A DNA stretch of 64,000 nt. Origin: Tubiluchus corallicola. Taxonomy: Eukaryota; Priapulida; Priapulimorpha; Priapulimorphida; Tubiluchidae. Where the stretch lies: the NCBI GenBank assembly GCA_030141605.1, contig JAQGDQ010000023.1, positions 924,328 to 988,327 on the forward strand, written 5' to 3'. Below the pieces are notes generated by a model. It made no database searches and was not told the origin of the DNA. It worked only from the letters and a program-made list of their open reading frames with translations. The position numbers and the translations under genes were made by a program. The first letter of the stretch is position 1. Each line of letters opens with the position of its first letter. This document shows, piece after piece, positions 23,101 to 35,971 of the stretch.

Positions 23101-24877
23101 AGTATTTTATGCTAATTCATGCAGACTGAAGGCAAAATAAATCACTTTAATAGTAGGACTTTTTCTCCATCTTGTCTGCTGTACTGCAAGCGTACGCTGA
23201 GGCCGCAATAATTATAAAGCTCAGTTCGCACATTAAAAATACTTGTAAGTTCCTAAAATTTAATTCGTAAGCCACTTCCCATCTCTATATTATAAGCTGC
23301 TCTAATGATAACATTAAAATCACCCGTTATTAACAATGGTTGATTTCCAGGGTACCACGTTTGAATTCGACATTAAAATACTAAAAAAACATTTTATTTT
23401 TATAAAATATTTCTGAATTGGTAGTCTATACACACGAAATAGGTCTGCAGGTCACTTTCGTTATGGTTTTCAAACGCAATGGAACTGAAATGCAAATATT
23501 TCTTAACCATTTCGTGGTCGGTCACAGGCATTAAGTAAATAATGACACGATACGTAACTTTACTGACTGGCTAAGCTACTGCAAAACTTATTGCATAGAA
23601 AAAGGGGTGCTATGTGATTAACGTTCATCTCTTAAATCAACCATTTTAAGTTTTACATAATCAATGTAATCAAATTGGTTGGTTTTAGCTAGCTCAATGA
23701 CAGAATTTTTAGACGATGAGCTGCGATGAGTCAGAATTAACAAATGCTGTACATATATAGACCTAATCAACAATTAACTTAAGAGTTAATTAATCGAAGG
23801 AGGAAGGCTCTCAATTTGATATTTGAGCTATCAGCCCTCAGTCTACTGACTGTACATTGAACGTGTCGAAATCAGCGTAAAAATATGTTGTCCAAACAGT
23901 GTGCAAAGAGGATGAAAATGAGATGGTTACGAAATCTATATCAAGTAGAGAAAAGAAATGGATAAATAATTACGAAATCAAGAGGAGTGGTAATCCTGTA
24001 ACGTATGACATCTCTGAAACTGTCATTCACCCATTTCACATCCCCATTTTAGTCCAATCATGCTAAAGCCATGAAAGAATGCGAATGTAATTCATCGCAG
24101 GTTCAACAACCATTCTTTCACTTTTACTTCTAGACACAACAACCGTTATTACAAACGCCGTCGAGTTAAAATATTAATGACAATCAGTATAACAGCGTTG
24201 TCTCTCCAGAGACCTCACGTTTCATTATCAGCTATACATTTAGTGTACCATCATAAACCATACAATCATTGAATGAATATAGCAGCCACCCAATCCAAGC
24301 CGGTAGGGCATTCATTGTTGCAATCATTACATCTATTATCATAGGGGTTTATTCTGAAACCGATATAGGCTATTAGGCATGATTATCTGTTCGGGTGTAA
24401 GGTTACTATAGCTGATTGTTTACCCAATTTTGCAATAGACTGCTGCTACATAAATTGTACCTAGCTGATATCTTAATATTAAGCGTTTTTAAAACGACAT
24501 TATATGAATACGAGGAATATACGAGTTAAGTTTTAGGAAGGTATGTGCTTAAGAGTTCGTGTTTGTTTACTACATGTGAGTGGTTATAACGAAGTATTAG
24601 TTCCGACTTAATTTATTATATTTTATCCATTTCTTTCAGTTGTTACAGTATTTGACTAAAATATTTGAATAATGTATAGCCTTTTCGATTGCCGTTCTCA
24701 GTTTAGCAGCGTTTAAATGTGCTGCTCATCTAAATTCTTTTTAACTGAAATTCACTTTGTATTTTGTAAGTTTTGTTGTGTCTTTAACGAAGTGAAGTGT
24801 TTTAACTTTTGTTTGGTGAAGTAATAGAATTTAAGTAAGCCACATATTATCCATGTGGTTTTCTTGTTTTGTTTCAG
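17553..24877. other. long gene-poor intergenic region
   Basis: No frame here shows a recognisable domain or consistent exon structure. It is AT-rich, with a CAT/ATC microsatellite at 20065-20350, a looser trinucleotide-rich patch to about 20600 and short homopolymer runs. Regulatory sequence for the flanking genes cannot be told apart by eye. Confidence 0.6.
20065..20350. repeat. CAT/ATC trinucleotide microsatellite
   Basis: Nearly uninterrupted CAT-type trinucleotides with scattered CAC and other single-base variants run for about 285 bp. Every frame stays open across it, which produces spurious His-rich (+), Asp-rich and Met-rich (-) open frames. A looser, interrupted version continues from about 20430 to 20600. 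Confidence 0.95.
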
Positions 24878-25081
24878 ACTGACGAAAGACAGTCGACACT
24901 TGTGTTCAACAGTGGAGAAGATTCTTTTCCTAAAATCCAGACAAACGATACTAAGTCAAACCCAAACTGGGAGATGATGAATTAATTTATACAGGCTGGA
25001 TCAACATTGCGCCATTTATTCCCGACATGAATAATTTTTTTCAAACAAAAGTTTAGGCGACGAATTCAAATAAGCAAGAAT

Positions 25082-27956
25082 ATGCAGTCTTCTAGCAAAA
25101 AAGTTTTCATTTCTCAAAAAGCAGTAATTTTCAGTTACAAAAGAATGAAGCGGAAATTAGAGAAACGAGCCACTTGGTTGCCCGTGCTCAGCCAAAACAA
25201 CCTAGATATCTTACGAACTGACAATATTACGCAAGGTCCATATCCTGTTACCAGCACTCACCTAATTCATTTGCAAGTAAGTACAATGAAACCTACTCAT
25301 GGAGACCAAGATCAAAAATTCTGAATAAATTGTCGTAAAAATTAAATAATATTTAGTCAAGTTGTAATTTCTGTCGAATTTTCTATTAATAAACGAATTT
25401 CATGTTTACTTTTGCGTATTAACGGCACTGATAAATGTACTATCTAGGAATATCAATCCTGTTCTACGTTATAGGTCCATTACGCATCCACACTAATAAG
25501 GTTAAAAACTTCATTATGCACATTGAAGCTTCTGTCATCATTATTAAAAGGCAAGATTATTGACTAGATTGTCGATAGCGTCCGATTGGTATTAACTATT
25601 TAACTGTTCAGGACAGTTACATGAGTTCAACATCTCATAAATATTGTTGATGCTGTATAAGTACAGCTGAATGCGCGGATAAGTGTTTACATAGTTTTGA
25701 AAACACCCTGGTACCGAGAAGTACATGATTCCGCTAATGAGCGTTAATGAGCGTTGTGCAATTAAGGTAATAATAATGCATAAATTGTACACAGACATAT
25801 TAGCAATTGGTGTGCATTACTATTCTGCAAAGTACTAGTTTGAAAATTAAATTATTGTATCAGGTACAAAATAATGTTTTTCTGTTAGATTACAAATTGG
25901 ATGGTACCAAAGAAACAGCATTTTCTAGAATCGTAGCTGCAATTAAATCATGATATCCAACCAAATTCATGTACAGTTTCAATTTAAAGTAATTGAAAAT
26001 CTTATAGACGTAGACTTATTAGACAATATTGTTTTTCCATTCATGTTTACGGACGCCAATGAAGCAAATAAGAGCTCCTGAAAAATTCCTAAAACATATA
26101 AATACTCATATTCAATAAGAAAACAATGAGATTTATTAAGTGGTTTTATTTTGTTTATTCACTTTTCTGGCTATTTCCTTTCTTAATCAATATTTAGATG
26201 GCACGGAAACCACTTGAAAGTTGCCTAAGTGACTTAGCAATCTATATAAAAATCAATTATTAATTACAGGCTTCCAGGCTTTTATTAGATCTCAGATACG
26301 CAAAAATGCCGACGTTTTTTTGCTAAATTGCAACAAATATCTCCTGTGGCAGGGAGACCATCAACTACCTTTAATGTCATAACTTTATTCACCAGAACTT
26401 CTTTCCTCCCCGGATTTCTCCGAAAAGCTTTAAAAGATTAATATACTTGCGGCGTTTGTTACAGGTAAGCACAACTATGGATCCAGCAAAAGCGCAAAGG
26501 GAAAGCATCAATCGCTTATTTTCCAGTCTCTTTGGTTTGATGGTTGTCGCAGCTCTCTTATTCATTACCGTTCAGTTCTGCTTCAAATTATTCCAGAAAT
26601 ACAGTAAGTTTCTTGTGAAAAAGAGACGACAAAAGACAACAAAAACAATTATCAGTTTTTAGAAACAAAATTTAAGTACAGTACTGTGCACTGGTTAATT
26701 ATTATTCTAATAATTATTAACAGTATAGCGTCAATACTTTGGATTCGAAGATACTCAATACTTAATTAAATAAATAACTGACTTACTTACTTATTGTTAT
26801 AACAAGAGTGAAAAAAAGATAATGATGGTAACGTTAAAGATGGTGGTAATGATGACGATAAACTCCGGTGTAAGAAAATGTAAAAAGGAAAAACATGTTG
26901 GCCCAGTAATATGGCTAAATCAGTTATTAAAAAATATGGCAATCGAACACATTTTAATTAACAATAGTAGTCTTATTCTAACAAAATTTTTTGCAAAATG
27001 CCTGCAAATTTCATAAAGAAAACTACGGATAACATATTTAACAAGAATAGGCCCTTTGCGTTTGTTGCTATACGAATACGAAGAATTGTTTCAACACTCT
27101 ACAACAAATGTAACAACAAGTTACATATTCTGTTTCTAACGTCGATGTATAACATTTTAATTGTTAAAATGTCACAGAGGGATCTATATGATTGATTGCT
27201 TTTGAAGAACATAACAGAAAATATTACCCCTGCGCTTTAGCTGCTCTTTTGGTGAGTGAGGTAAAATGGAATGATTTTAAACAGTTTGCATAGAATACCC
27301 AGAGCACCTTGATTGGCATTACTAGATTTTATTAGTTATGATTTTTTGCGTTATTAAACTGTAAATGTTTTCTGAGACGACTATGCCTGTAGTCCAAATA
27401 AATTTCATAGAGTAAGTTTTCAACTATTTCAGATAGTCCAGTGAAAGTACGGGGTTTAATACGGACCAAAAGCTCTTCAGCTCGAAGAGCCTGGAGGCAA
27501 TATAAAGAACAGCGAAATGCAATGAAAGAGGTGTCACAAAAAGGAAGTCCTCGGTTAAGTGTGTGCAGCGCCACTATCCGATGCGATACCCAGTCAGTAG
27601 TGTCATTTACTAGTGCCAATTCTCTCATGACAAAAGGTGATAAAATGAACTCAGTGATATCAGTAACAAACTCAGTGGGATCAGCAGAGAAAAATGATAA
27701 ATTGACAGGTATGGTTCCATTTGAAAACTTGATATCTCCTTTGATGAAAAAGGAGGAGCTGGAGAAGTCTAAACTAATGTCACACCCAATATACCCAATG
27801 CGGGTGACAGTCAAAGCAGCAGATATCACCTCACCGACCAGACCAGTGTTGACTAGAATTGACATTCCACTGTCAGCGTCCACTGATGATGTCACACCTG
27901 TGATGCGACGCGCAGCATTTGCTCCTAGGTACCATTCAAAAACAACGACATTGTAA
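25082..27956 (+). CDS. predicted single-pass membrane protein, three coding exons, unrecognised
   Basis: Three segments join in frame across good splice sites: 25082-25276 (donor GTAAGT), 26465-26603 (acceptor TTACAG, donor GTAAGT) and 27433-27956 (acceptor TTTCAG, stop TAA), giving 285 residues. An upstream acceptor at 24877 suggests the first exon begins there with 5' untranslated sequence. An alternative start ATG at 26477 would give 216 residues. The middle exon carries one strong membrane segment, LFGLMVVAALLFITVQFCF, after a polar stretch. The last exon is basic and Ser/Thr/Lys-rich near the membrane (RTKSSSARRAWRQYKEQRNA), with no domain that I recognise. A longer frame runs antisense over the last exon but lacks splice support. 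A poly(A) signal follows at 28049. Function unknown. Confidence 0.5.
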
Positions 27957-28048
27957 CTAGCGCTCACAAGAATGCATTTAACAGGTTATCATCTAAGAAT
28001 GATACAATGCAAAACTAATGTGTGCTGTGAAAAAAAGTGCAATTTAAT

Positions 28049-28054
28049 AATAAA
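28049..28054 (+). promoter_or_regulatory. candidate polyadenylation signal for the membrane-protein gene
   Basis: AATAAA lies 93 bases after the stop of the predicted membrane-protein gene, the expected distance for a short 3' untranslated region. Its position supports the + strand reading of the last exon. Confidence 0.5.
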
Positions 28055-28252
28055 AGGCCTTAAGTTGTTATTACTAGAACTAAAGGTATTTTTCCTACAT
28101 TTCTGATTTTCAATAATTATGTATTTATTATGATGCTTTTTATTGGTTTATTAAGTAGAATTATAAACGGGACACAAGTTGTTTTAGATGGATTTGTAGA
28201 AGAATTTTTCGTTTAATTTTAACAGAGAAACAGTCTGTTGATACTTAAAGAA

Positions 28253-28258
28253 TTTATT
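28253..28258 (-). promoter_or_regulatory. candidate transporter polyadenylation signal
   Basis: TTTATT on the + strand is AATAAA on the minus strand, about 360 bases past the transporter stop. It leaves roughly 200 bp between the two converging poly(A) signals. Other hexamers nearby (about 28140) are possible. Confidence 0.35.
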
Positions 28259-28614
28259 AATAATAATTAACACTATTAATTTTTATCACTATTTATACAC
28301 GTTTACTAAAGAAGAGTAGTTACATATTATCACAAATGTTGATGTGTTTTTGTCAGTTCATACATTTTTCAAAATTGGCTCATTTAACATTCATCTGTTA
28401 GAATGAGAGCAGCTAGCAAAAGAAAATTCTCACATTTGTGGTACTCACATGTGATAAACAGATTTTCGCCAAAACAAAAATGTAGAGAAAGACACAGAAA
28501 GACACACGCCAATAAAAAATTATGCTACGCAAATATTATGAGGTGTTGTTTGTGAACAAATGGTGAACAATGCCACAAATGGCATTGTTTTGCATTCAAA
28601 GGTACACTGTTTTT

Positions 28615-31600
28615 CTAGTATACACCATAAGGCTTAACAGTGGGATAGACACCATGCAACTCTTCAGAGTCTAGATCCACGATGTCATCTTCAGTGCGTT
28701 CCATATTCTCTTCTTCCTGAACATCCACCAGGCCGTGGACACCTTTTATATCACCTGGTTTTGCATTTTGAATATCTATGATTTCGGACGACACCATAAC
28801 TTGACTTGCTTGTGTGCTAAAGGTCCTTATTGCTTTGCGTAATACAGACCCAATGATGCTTTCCCTGTTTGAATGTGGTTCTCTTCTAGATGTACTACGG
28901 CGTGTTGTGCGCCTAGAAGCAGTTAAGAATGGTCCAACAAGGAAGCCACCTCCCGCTAAACTGAATGCTATCAAGGCAGATCCATCCACTTTGCGATACG
29001 ATTTCTTTTTTTCTGGTAGAAGGACTATGAGACACGATACGATTCCACCAAGTACTGCAGCGCCACCACCAACTAAAAACACAGTTTGTGTTCCATCGAA
29101 ATCGATCAAGAAACCTAAAAAGCCAAAAAATTTTTGATTGTATTTCGGATGACTTATCTAACACATAGATACCCTGACTTTGAGCCACGGAATTGCAATG
29201 ACAAATTGAATACAACACCTTAGCAGTAATTAATGAATAAAAAGACCCACAATAAAAAACTGAAAAAGGAAATAAAGGACAGAGCGTTTCGAAGTATAGT
29301 GATTAATCTGGTGAACAAATAAATACAAAAGAAGAGAAGAATTAAATGAGCACATTTGTAAATAAGTACAAGTCAGGAAATAAAGATTATTTTTGAGACT
29401 TAAAGCATTTTGATCCTTCGTTCATTCGTGACAGTATGGCTGTGGCATCGTCTATTTTTGTTCTTTACAGAATGAGGAAGCCATGGTAGTCTATTTAGTG
29501 ATGGACGTAGTTGTAATGACTTAGCGTTGGTATTGGACAACGATATTGGCATGTTCTGATGACTTATGCAGAGTAATGCAGAGTTATTAGCTTACCTGTT
29601 AACCCTGAGCCTAAGAGAAATATTATGGAAGTTGCAAGATGGAGAAGGCCTATCGATGTTGCCGTGCGGTGACTTCCTGCAATATCGTTTGCCACTGTGT
29701 ACAGCAACGGCTGATTGCCACTTTGCAGGAAGCCCATAACTGCTGCCCAGCACTGCAAAGCTAAGGATTGCTTGAACACTGGCAGTGTCACTAATAGCAC
29801 TGTTACAATTCCAGTTAGACCTAGATACATACCAAAACCTACTTGCCGAAAACAAGGTTTAGTAAGTTTTTTCCAGCTCCACAGAGCACCCCACACCAGA
29901 CGAAAGATCACTTCTGTTGTGCTCATGATAGCCAGCAATGTGCTTCCGTTCACGAACATTGACTGCGAATCGTCAATATCATCAGTATAGTAATCGTAAT
30001 CAGTGCAATTATTACACTCAAAGCCAGAGTTATTCTCTCTGCTAATCCGCAGCGGTAATAAATTGAACACAACACCGTAATTTAAACGAAAACACATCAC
30101 AGCAAATATATAAAAAATAAATCTGCAATCTTTCAGCAAGCTTGTGTGAAACCCTTGAATGCTGGCGGAACTCACTTTTCTTGTCTTCTGTAGGATGTTT
30201 TCGGGTGTGTCAAACATGACAGCAAATAATTGGAGCTTGTTTTTGGGAAAAATGATGGAGTTGCCGCTGTCGTCAGCATTCGGCGGCTCGTAACTCTTCA
30301 AAGAAAAAGAACAGGCACAGATGAGAAATGTTATGCCGCCATAAATCAGAAATGTCCACGTATATCCATAGTTTCGCAGCAACACAGTACTGAGGAGAGG
30401 CATGACGATGCTTGATATCCCACTGCCAATTGTTACTAAGGAATACGCAAATGTCAGCCTCTTCTTAAAATACTGAGGAATAATGCTGGAAGCAGATACC
30501 ATGGATAAAGAAGCACCCAAAGCTAAACAATAAAAAAGAACTTGTTGATTAAAAAACGTTTAAGTAGAAGTGGCATTATTTTGTAACATCACGATAAACA
30601 CTAATATGGACTTATTTTAAAGAACATAATGTAAGAATCCTGGAGTAAAAGCAGTAATGACTGGCGGGACTTTCGTAAAAACATCTAATTTTTAATGTTA
30701 GTTATTAGTTTATTGTAAGCGAACAAGACACGTCAAACAAAGAGTCATGCACAGTAATATTAACCTGAAAAGAGGCAGAAACACCACGCGAAATGCTACA
30801 AATGTTATACAAAAGGAAAGAAAAGGCAATTTTAAAGTAAATCCCCCCAAAAAAATTTCCATACAGTTATATTACTTTGCATTACGCTTACATGTTTAAA
30901 ATACTTAAGCAACTAGAAAGGAAAAATCTTAGTAATTTAAAATACTGGTGACAGCCGATAAAACGTTACTGTCCCACCTTCCCAGTGTGCACAACACGCT
31001 CACCGAATACCACTCATGTTATTAACCTCATTGGCAAGACAAGGTCATTTATGCGTTTCCTTACTTAGTGAAGTGTGCGCTAAAAATGCTCAAATTTTTT
31101 GAAACTTTACGCAATGTTAATTTCAAACATATGGCTGCAAACGTACATCAAAATGGCTGCTGCACTTTACGGTCTTAAACTACGCCACAGAGTTTAAGTG
31201 TTCAAGTTTTATACAGCGTTGCTGCTAACATAAGCTCTGTGCGCAATAAGACAGTATGTAAGTAACATATATATCTATATATACATATCCTCGTATTCTA
31301 AAGGTTTAGCGTACACAAACAAATTTAAATCGCTTAATTTCAACCTACCGAAGACTACGCCGAACGTGCCAAATAACACACCAATGTGGTGAGCAAAGTA
31401 GCTAAAGCACAATCCAGCTCCAGCAAGTATACCACCAAAAAATGCAATCTTTCGAAATCCAAAGAGGTTGGAAAGCAAAGCTGCAACGGGTCCTAGAATA
31501 ATACAAGCAGTGTGACTCTAACCGAGCAAGTAATACTAGTGTGAAGATTCATTGTGCATCAAGAGGCTTTGTGTAACAATACAATATTGTGTAACAAAAA

Positions 31601-33265
31601 ATGCTGAATTATGTAATAAAGGCAAAATTTTTTATTATGTAATAAATTTTACCTGATTATGTAACAATAGTTACATAACAAAAATGATGCATAAATTAGC
31701 AGACTAACATATGGGGTTTGCTATGGTCTAAACTTATTGGATTGGGTCAGTGGCTTTCCCTTTTAGATGTGTGTTTGGATCTAGTAGTAGATCTGCCTGG
31801 TGTGGTCTCACTCAGTGTGGTCTGGACTGACTATACAAGACGAACGAAGCCATCGACTCCCTCTGTCAGGATGGGAATAAAGGAGAAACATGTAAAGTGA
31901 GGACCTACATTCCGTAGGAGAGGCTGCGCCTCACAAGATCCAACCTATAGAGAGTCATTTGGTAGAAACCCGTGTCAGACCAAACCCGGCTAGGCCAGAC
32001 CAGAAAGAAACTTTCCCAGTCCAATAATCAGACCACGACCAACCATATGTTAGCTTAGAACACATTTGCACAATGATAGTTACATAACGATATAAAATTT
32101 GTTACATAATGACGAATTTTGTGATTTGTTACATAATGCTATATTGCTAAGCAATGAATGCTGACAATAATTGTGTGCTGTCGACTGCTCCTCGGCACAA
32201 AGGGCAATATCGTCCGGGATGGTTTGGCCTATAGAAACGAGGCCGGAGCAATCTAACTGTCAAGTGCCAAGACGTACCGAAATAAGCTAATCATGCATCA
32301 CACCTACAAGCAAAACCAGTGGGTACATTGACCAGCTTGAAAATACCCGTGAGAAATCTCCAAAATATCCGTAATTAATATCATATTAATCTTCCTGAAC
32401 ATTCCTCACGTAATCTGTAATATTATTTAACAACGGTGAAAACGTTTCGTGCTTAATGAAAAAGTTACTAATATTGCATTATCTAACCTAACTACTAAAA
32501 CAACAATCAGTAATACATTGTATGAACAGAAAACAGAAAAATTATAGTAGAGTGTTTATCGTCTCTTTCTACGTTACACTGGAACTGCTAAGCCTCCAAG
32601 TCTAGCCCAGTGCTCAACCTGATAACCAGTGTGTTGCACACTGAATACCCACTAAGCCATTTTCAGGTTTCCTTCCTTTCAGTCAAGTTTGATTTCAGAA
32701 ATTCAATGACTGTGAGTGCAATTTGTTTCATTCGATGATTCGGATGAAGAATAATTAAGCTACCCCCTTGGTCGCCTTCTCACTGCTGTTAACTCAACAC
32801 TGTGGATCCATCCACAGATCATCTCTAACCAACAGCGCAATGTGGTTTGTTTGTCATAAGCCATTTTCATTTAGTATTGCTATTCTTTCAGTACGATTCA
32901 ACCTTTACTTCAAAATTGCTCAACTTCTTGTCTTGATGTTGCGACTCATTTGATGGTTTAACTTTGTGCAACAAGTGCTCTTGGCGTGCAGCAATATGCA
33001 GCAGATTATTAAAATATATTATAATGCACATTATCCTATAATAATGGATTTTAGACTAACCTAGGCCATAAGCCAGCGTACTGGTCACTCCTATTAACCA
33101 TTGAGCAAGATTTGCTGACGTGAGTTTTTCATCGTCAACAAGAGCAACTTCTATGACTCCGTATGATTTGATTTGCCCAGTGATAAGCCCTTGGATGCAG
33201 GCTGAAGCAAGAACAACAACCCACCCGTAATCTCCGTCCGGAGGTTCGATTTCTTGGGGTGGCAT
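28615..33265 (-). CDS. monocarboxylate transporter-like protein (SLC16/MCT family), complete
   Basis: Coding exons in transcript order are 33265-33061, 31492-31349, 30522-29596 and 29114-28615. All phases agree, giving 591 residues. MCTs are 12-helix major-facilitator proteins that move lactate, related acids or other small organic solutes across the plasma membrane, usually with protons. Helix 1 opens with the family signature PPDGDYGWVVVLASACIQGL. Exon 3 includes a long Asp/Tyr-rich loop and a helix-8-like ATEVIFRLVW-type segment (EVIFRLVWGALW) with an Arg where substrate-binding Arg sits in MCT1. Exon 4 begins GFLIDFDGTQTVFLVGGG (helix 11/12) and ends in a 60-residue acidic cytoplasmic tail. 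The substrate and vertebrate counterpart cannot be assigned by eye. Intron 1 holds a foldback element. Confidence 0.9.
31596..32145. mobile_element. foldback-type element in the transporter's first intron
   Basis: Two arms of about 130-160 bp are imperfect reverse complements. The left arm (31596-31760) has three spaced ATTATGTAAYAA-type motifs, then CTAACATATGG, then GGTCTaaacTTATTGGAtTGG. The right arm (about 31990-32145), read in reverse, has the same three ATTATGTAAC motifs with similar spacing, CTAACATATGG, then GGTCTgatTATTGGAcTGG. The central loop of about 220 bp is GC-richer and has no coding sign. The repeated motif inside the arms recalls foldback transposons. No clear target duplication was found, so the exact ends are uncertain. 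Confidence 0.7.
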
Positions 33266-35970
33266 TATTGGTTAACTTGAGGCGAAGATTGCTATTGTGT
33301 TAATAAACTCCACAGCTGTTGTCATTGCTACCGTTTTGTCAGCGTATAGTAGTTATTCTAGCAATCATTAAAACATCTTTGAAATAATCCTGAAATACAC
33401 AAAAAATGCACAGTTTTTTATGAGAAACAGACCCGTATGGGAAACAACAATTTACTTATACTAACCCGACATCCAACTTTACAAGATCATGATATTTAAC
33501 CTATAACAGTTGCAAAAGTGAATTGTAGCCTATAGCTCCGTACACATTAGAGTAGAGTTGTAAGTGGACACATGACACACAAACATATATTTAGATCGAA
33601 ATTAAAAACTATCACATTAACAGGTAATTCAGTCATGCGCCAGTATCTAAAAATTCGCAGTAAAACAAGCGTGACGTAAAGAAATATTGCTACAGGAATT
33701 GAAAGGACTTTCAATCGCAGACCTCAAATAAACTTAACAAACAAGTTCCAAAGCAAATGAACGAGGAACGTACATTGAACGATTGTCTTTAAAATACAGG
33801 ACAAAGGCAATTAAATTAAGCTTTTTATTTCAGCGTGCAATACAAATCAACCAGAATTTATTTGACCATTTTGTCATTATGTGTAGAATGCAAATGAATA
33901 CTAAACATTTTTCATTCAATATAAAAACAATAAACATTGTAAAAACACAGGTCCAGCTTTACCCGATCTACATAGGGTCAAACAGATCTTATAAATGAAA
34001 ATAATCGACCGTTTGAGTTTTATTTTCAACAGCTTTTAAACCTAAAAATACTGGCTGTACCATAATGCTGCCATATAAGTTCACCCACTACAATGTAAAC
34101 CAGAATAAAATTATGATTATATAAGAAAAATAGCATGAAACTTCAGCGATTAAAGTTCAAGCGTTCCAAATAATTTTGCAATAGAATTTTCTTCGAGTAA
34201 ATCTAAAATAGTGTAAGTTACTTACTGGCCCACAACCTTCCGATTTAGTCGTTACAGTCGCATGTGTCGACAGCACCTTTCCTCTTATAACATTATTTAT
34301 TATCAGATGATAATATCGTGGGTAGTTAATCCTGTCAATAAACATAATAATTCCCAAATTTAAAGTGATGACAGCGATAGACTAGTAATCTTTATGCTGC
34401 ATTACATGCCTCTTTGCCAAGCATTTTCTTCGAAAACAGCATTATGTCTTATGTGGCTGTTCATGCCTGCAAGGCTTTCACCTTTTCTGCTACAAACAGT
34501 GAACTTGTCGCTTCGCTGGTTTTGGATAGGCAACGTAAAATCTTGGTGCTGGCAAAACTCTTCAAAAGTGGAACAGTAAACTAACAAAACCATTTTCAAA
34601 CAAGAGTCACACTATTCGTCTCCGCATCCTGTTTAGTTTTCTCATAGAGGTGACGTGGCCTACCGGAAATTGTAGCGTGATGAGTGTCAAAATCCGTATA
34701 TGACGTAACATTTTAATGATATTACAAACAAAAACCATCACGATTTACCTAAGAAAGGACACATTGTAGCTTTCAAATTCTCAATATAGCAAGGACGACA
34801 AATTTGTTAAATATCTCACAATAACCAATGATTTTTTTCAAGATTTTCATTAAGAAATTAAAACATTTCAACTGCACACTAGCAGCGTCATCACGCGCAA
34901 CGAGAAACTTTTTGTTACATGTTGGTTGATTACTGTTAGAGTGTAATAGAAACATTGTTATTGTTATTTTTTAATAAAAAATGATAAAATCTTCGTTGGT
35001 TATTGTGGTATATTTAACATATTACAGCGTAATCCATGTTTCATCTGTAAAATTCATAAACTAGATCGTCATTTTAGTCAAAACACTAAGACAAAAAAAG
35101 TTTAAATTTATTACTAACTTACGAAAGTATGAACGTGCATTGATCTCAGTCGATGCTTGGATTCTTCTATTGGATACTGCGAAGCATATTCTATTTTAGG
35201 TAACATCAGTTTGCGTTGTTACCCAACGTCAATGGTGACATCAAAAGCAGAAATACAAATTTTGGAAAGCCATAAAGACAATTTAGATTATAACATTCGC
35301 CGAGAAAAAGTGGAGATAAGCTATAAAAGAGATCTTTTGACGTTCAGGATAAGGCGGTGTCAGTATTAATGCACAGAGTCATCGTCGCATAGCGGGAGTT
35401 TAAAAGTTTTGAAACAATAACGCATTATATTAAAACTTTTAGCAAAAATTTACTTGGAATAATTAATTATTAATATTTTTTACACTTCGACATGAAATAG
35501 TCGCACAGTTCGTTTTGAAAGTGAACATTGTCTGTAAAAGATAAAATAACTGGTAGGCGACAGTGACGACGAAATGACAGTTTAGTGGTGCTCAATGTCA
35601 GTCTTTCTCTTTGGAAATAATTTTAACCAATAGAATTTGTAATGAACTTTGTATAATTTGTAATGATCAGTCAAACTGAATGGGAACGAAATACTCTATG
35701 GACATTTTCAAGTTTAAAAAAATAAACGCACTAAATTATGATAGGGGAAGCTTGAATTAATTAATCATTAAATTTCGCATAATGTATAGCAACAGTTAGT
35801 AAGCATCCAATGAGTTAAGAAAGAAGGAAACGCTGAAAGGTTGAGAGTCAGTCGGGACTTTCCCGCCAACAGGTATTGAAATTAGAAATCCCATGTTTTC
35901 TCCTTTTGAGCTGCAGTCCCAACATGACAAAGCAGACATGTATGCAAACTATCCAACAGTATCACAACAG
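33266..35970. other. intergenic region upstream of the transporter
   Basis: This stretch holds the transporter promoter and 5' untranslated region, which I cannot place, and several short chance frames. AT-rich; no recognisable coding exon or RNA gene was seen. Confidence 0.55.
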
Positions 35971-35971
35971 C

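Noticed and set aside
32580-32665. tRNA-like or SINE-like block on the minus strand
   Set aside because: Some resemblance to box-like promoter spacing, but no convincing A/B boxes, cloverleaf or target duplication could be shown by eye.
34402-34599. Minus-strand Cys/His-containing frame upstream of the transporter
   Set aside because: Spacing fits no zinc-finger pattern I know, and no continuation across splice sites was found.
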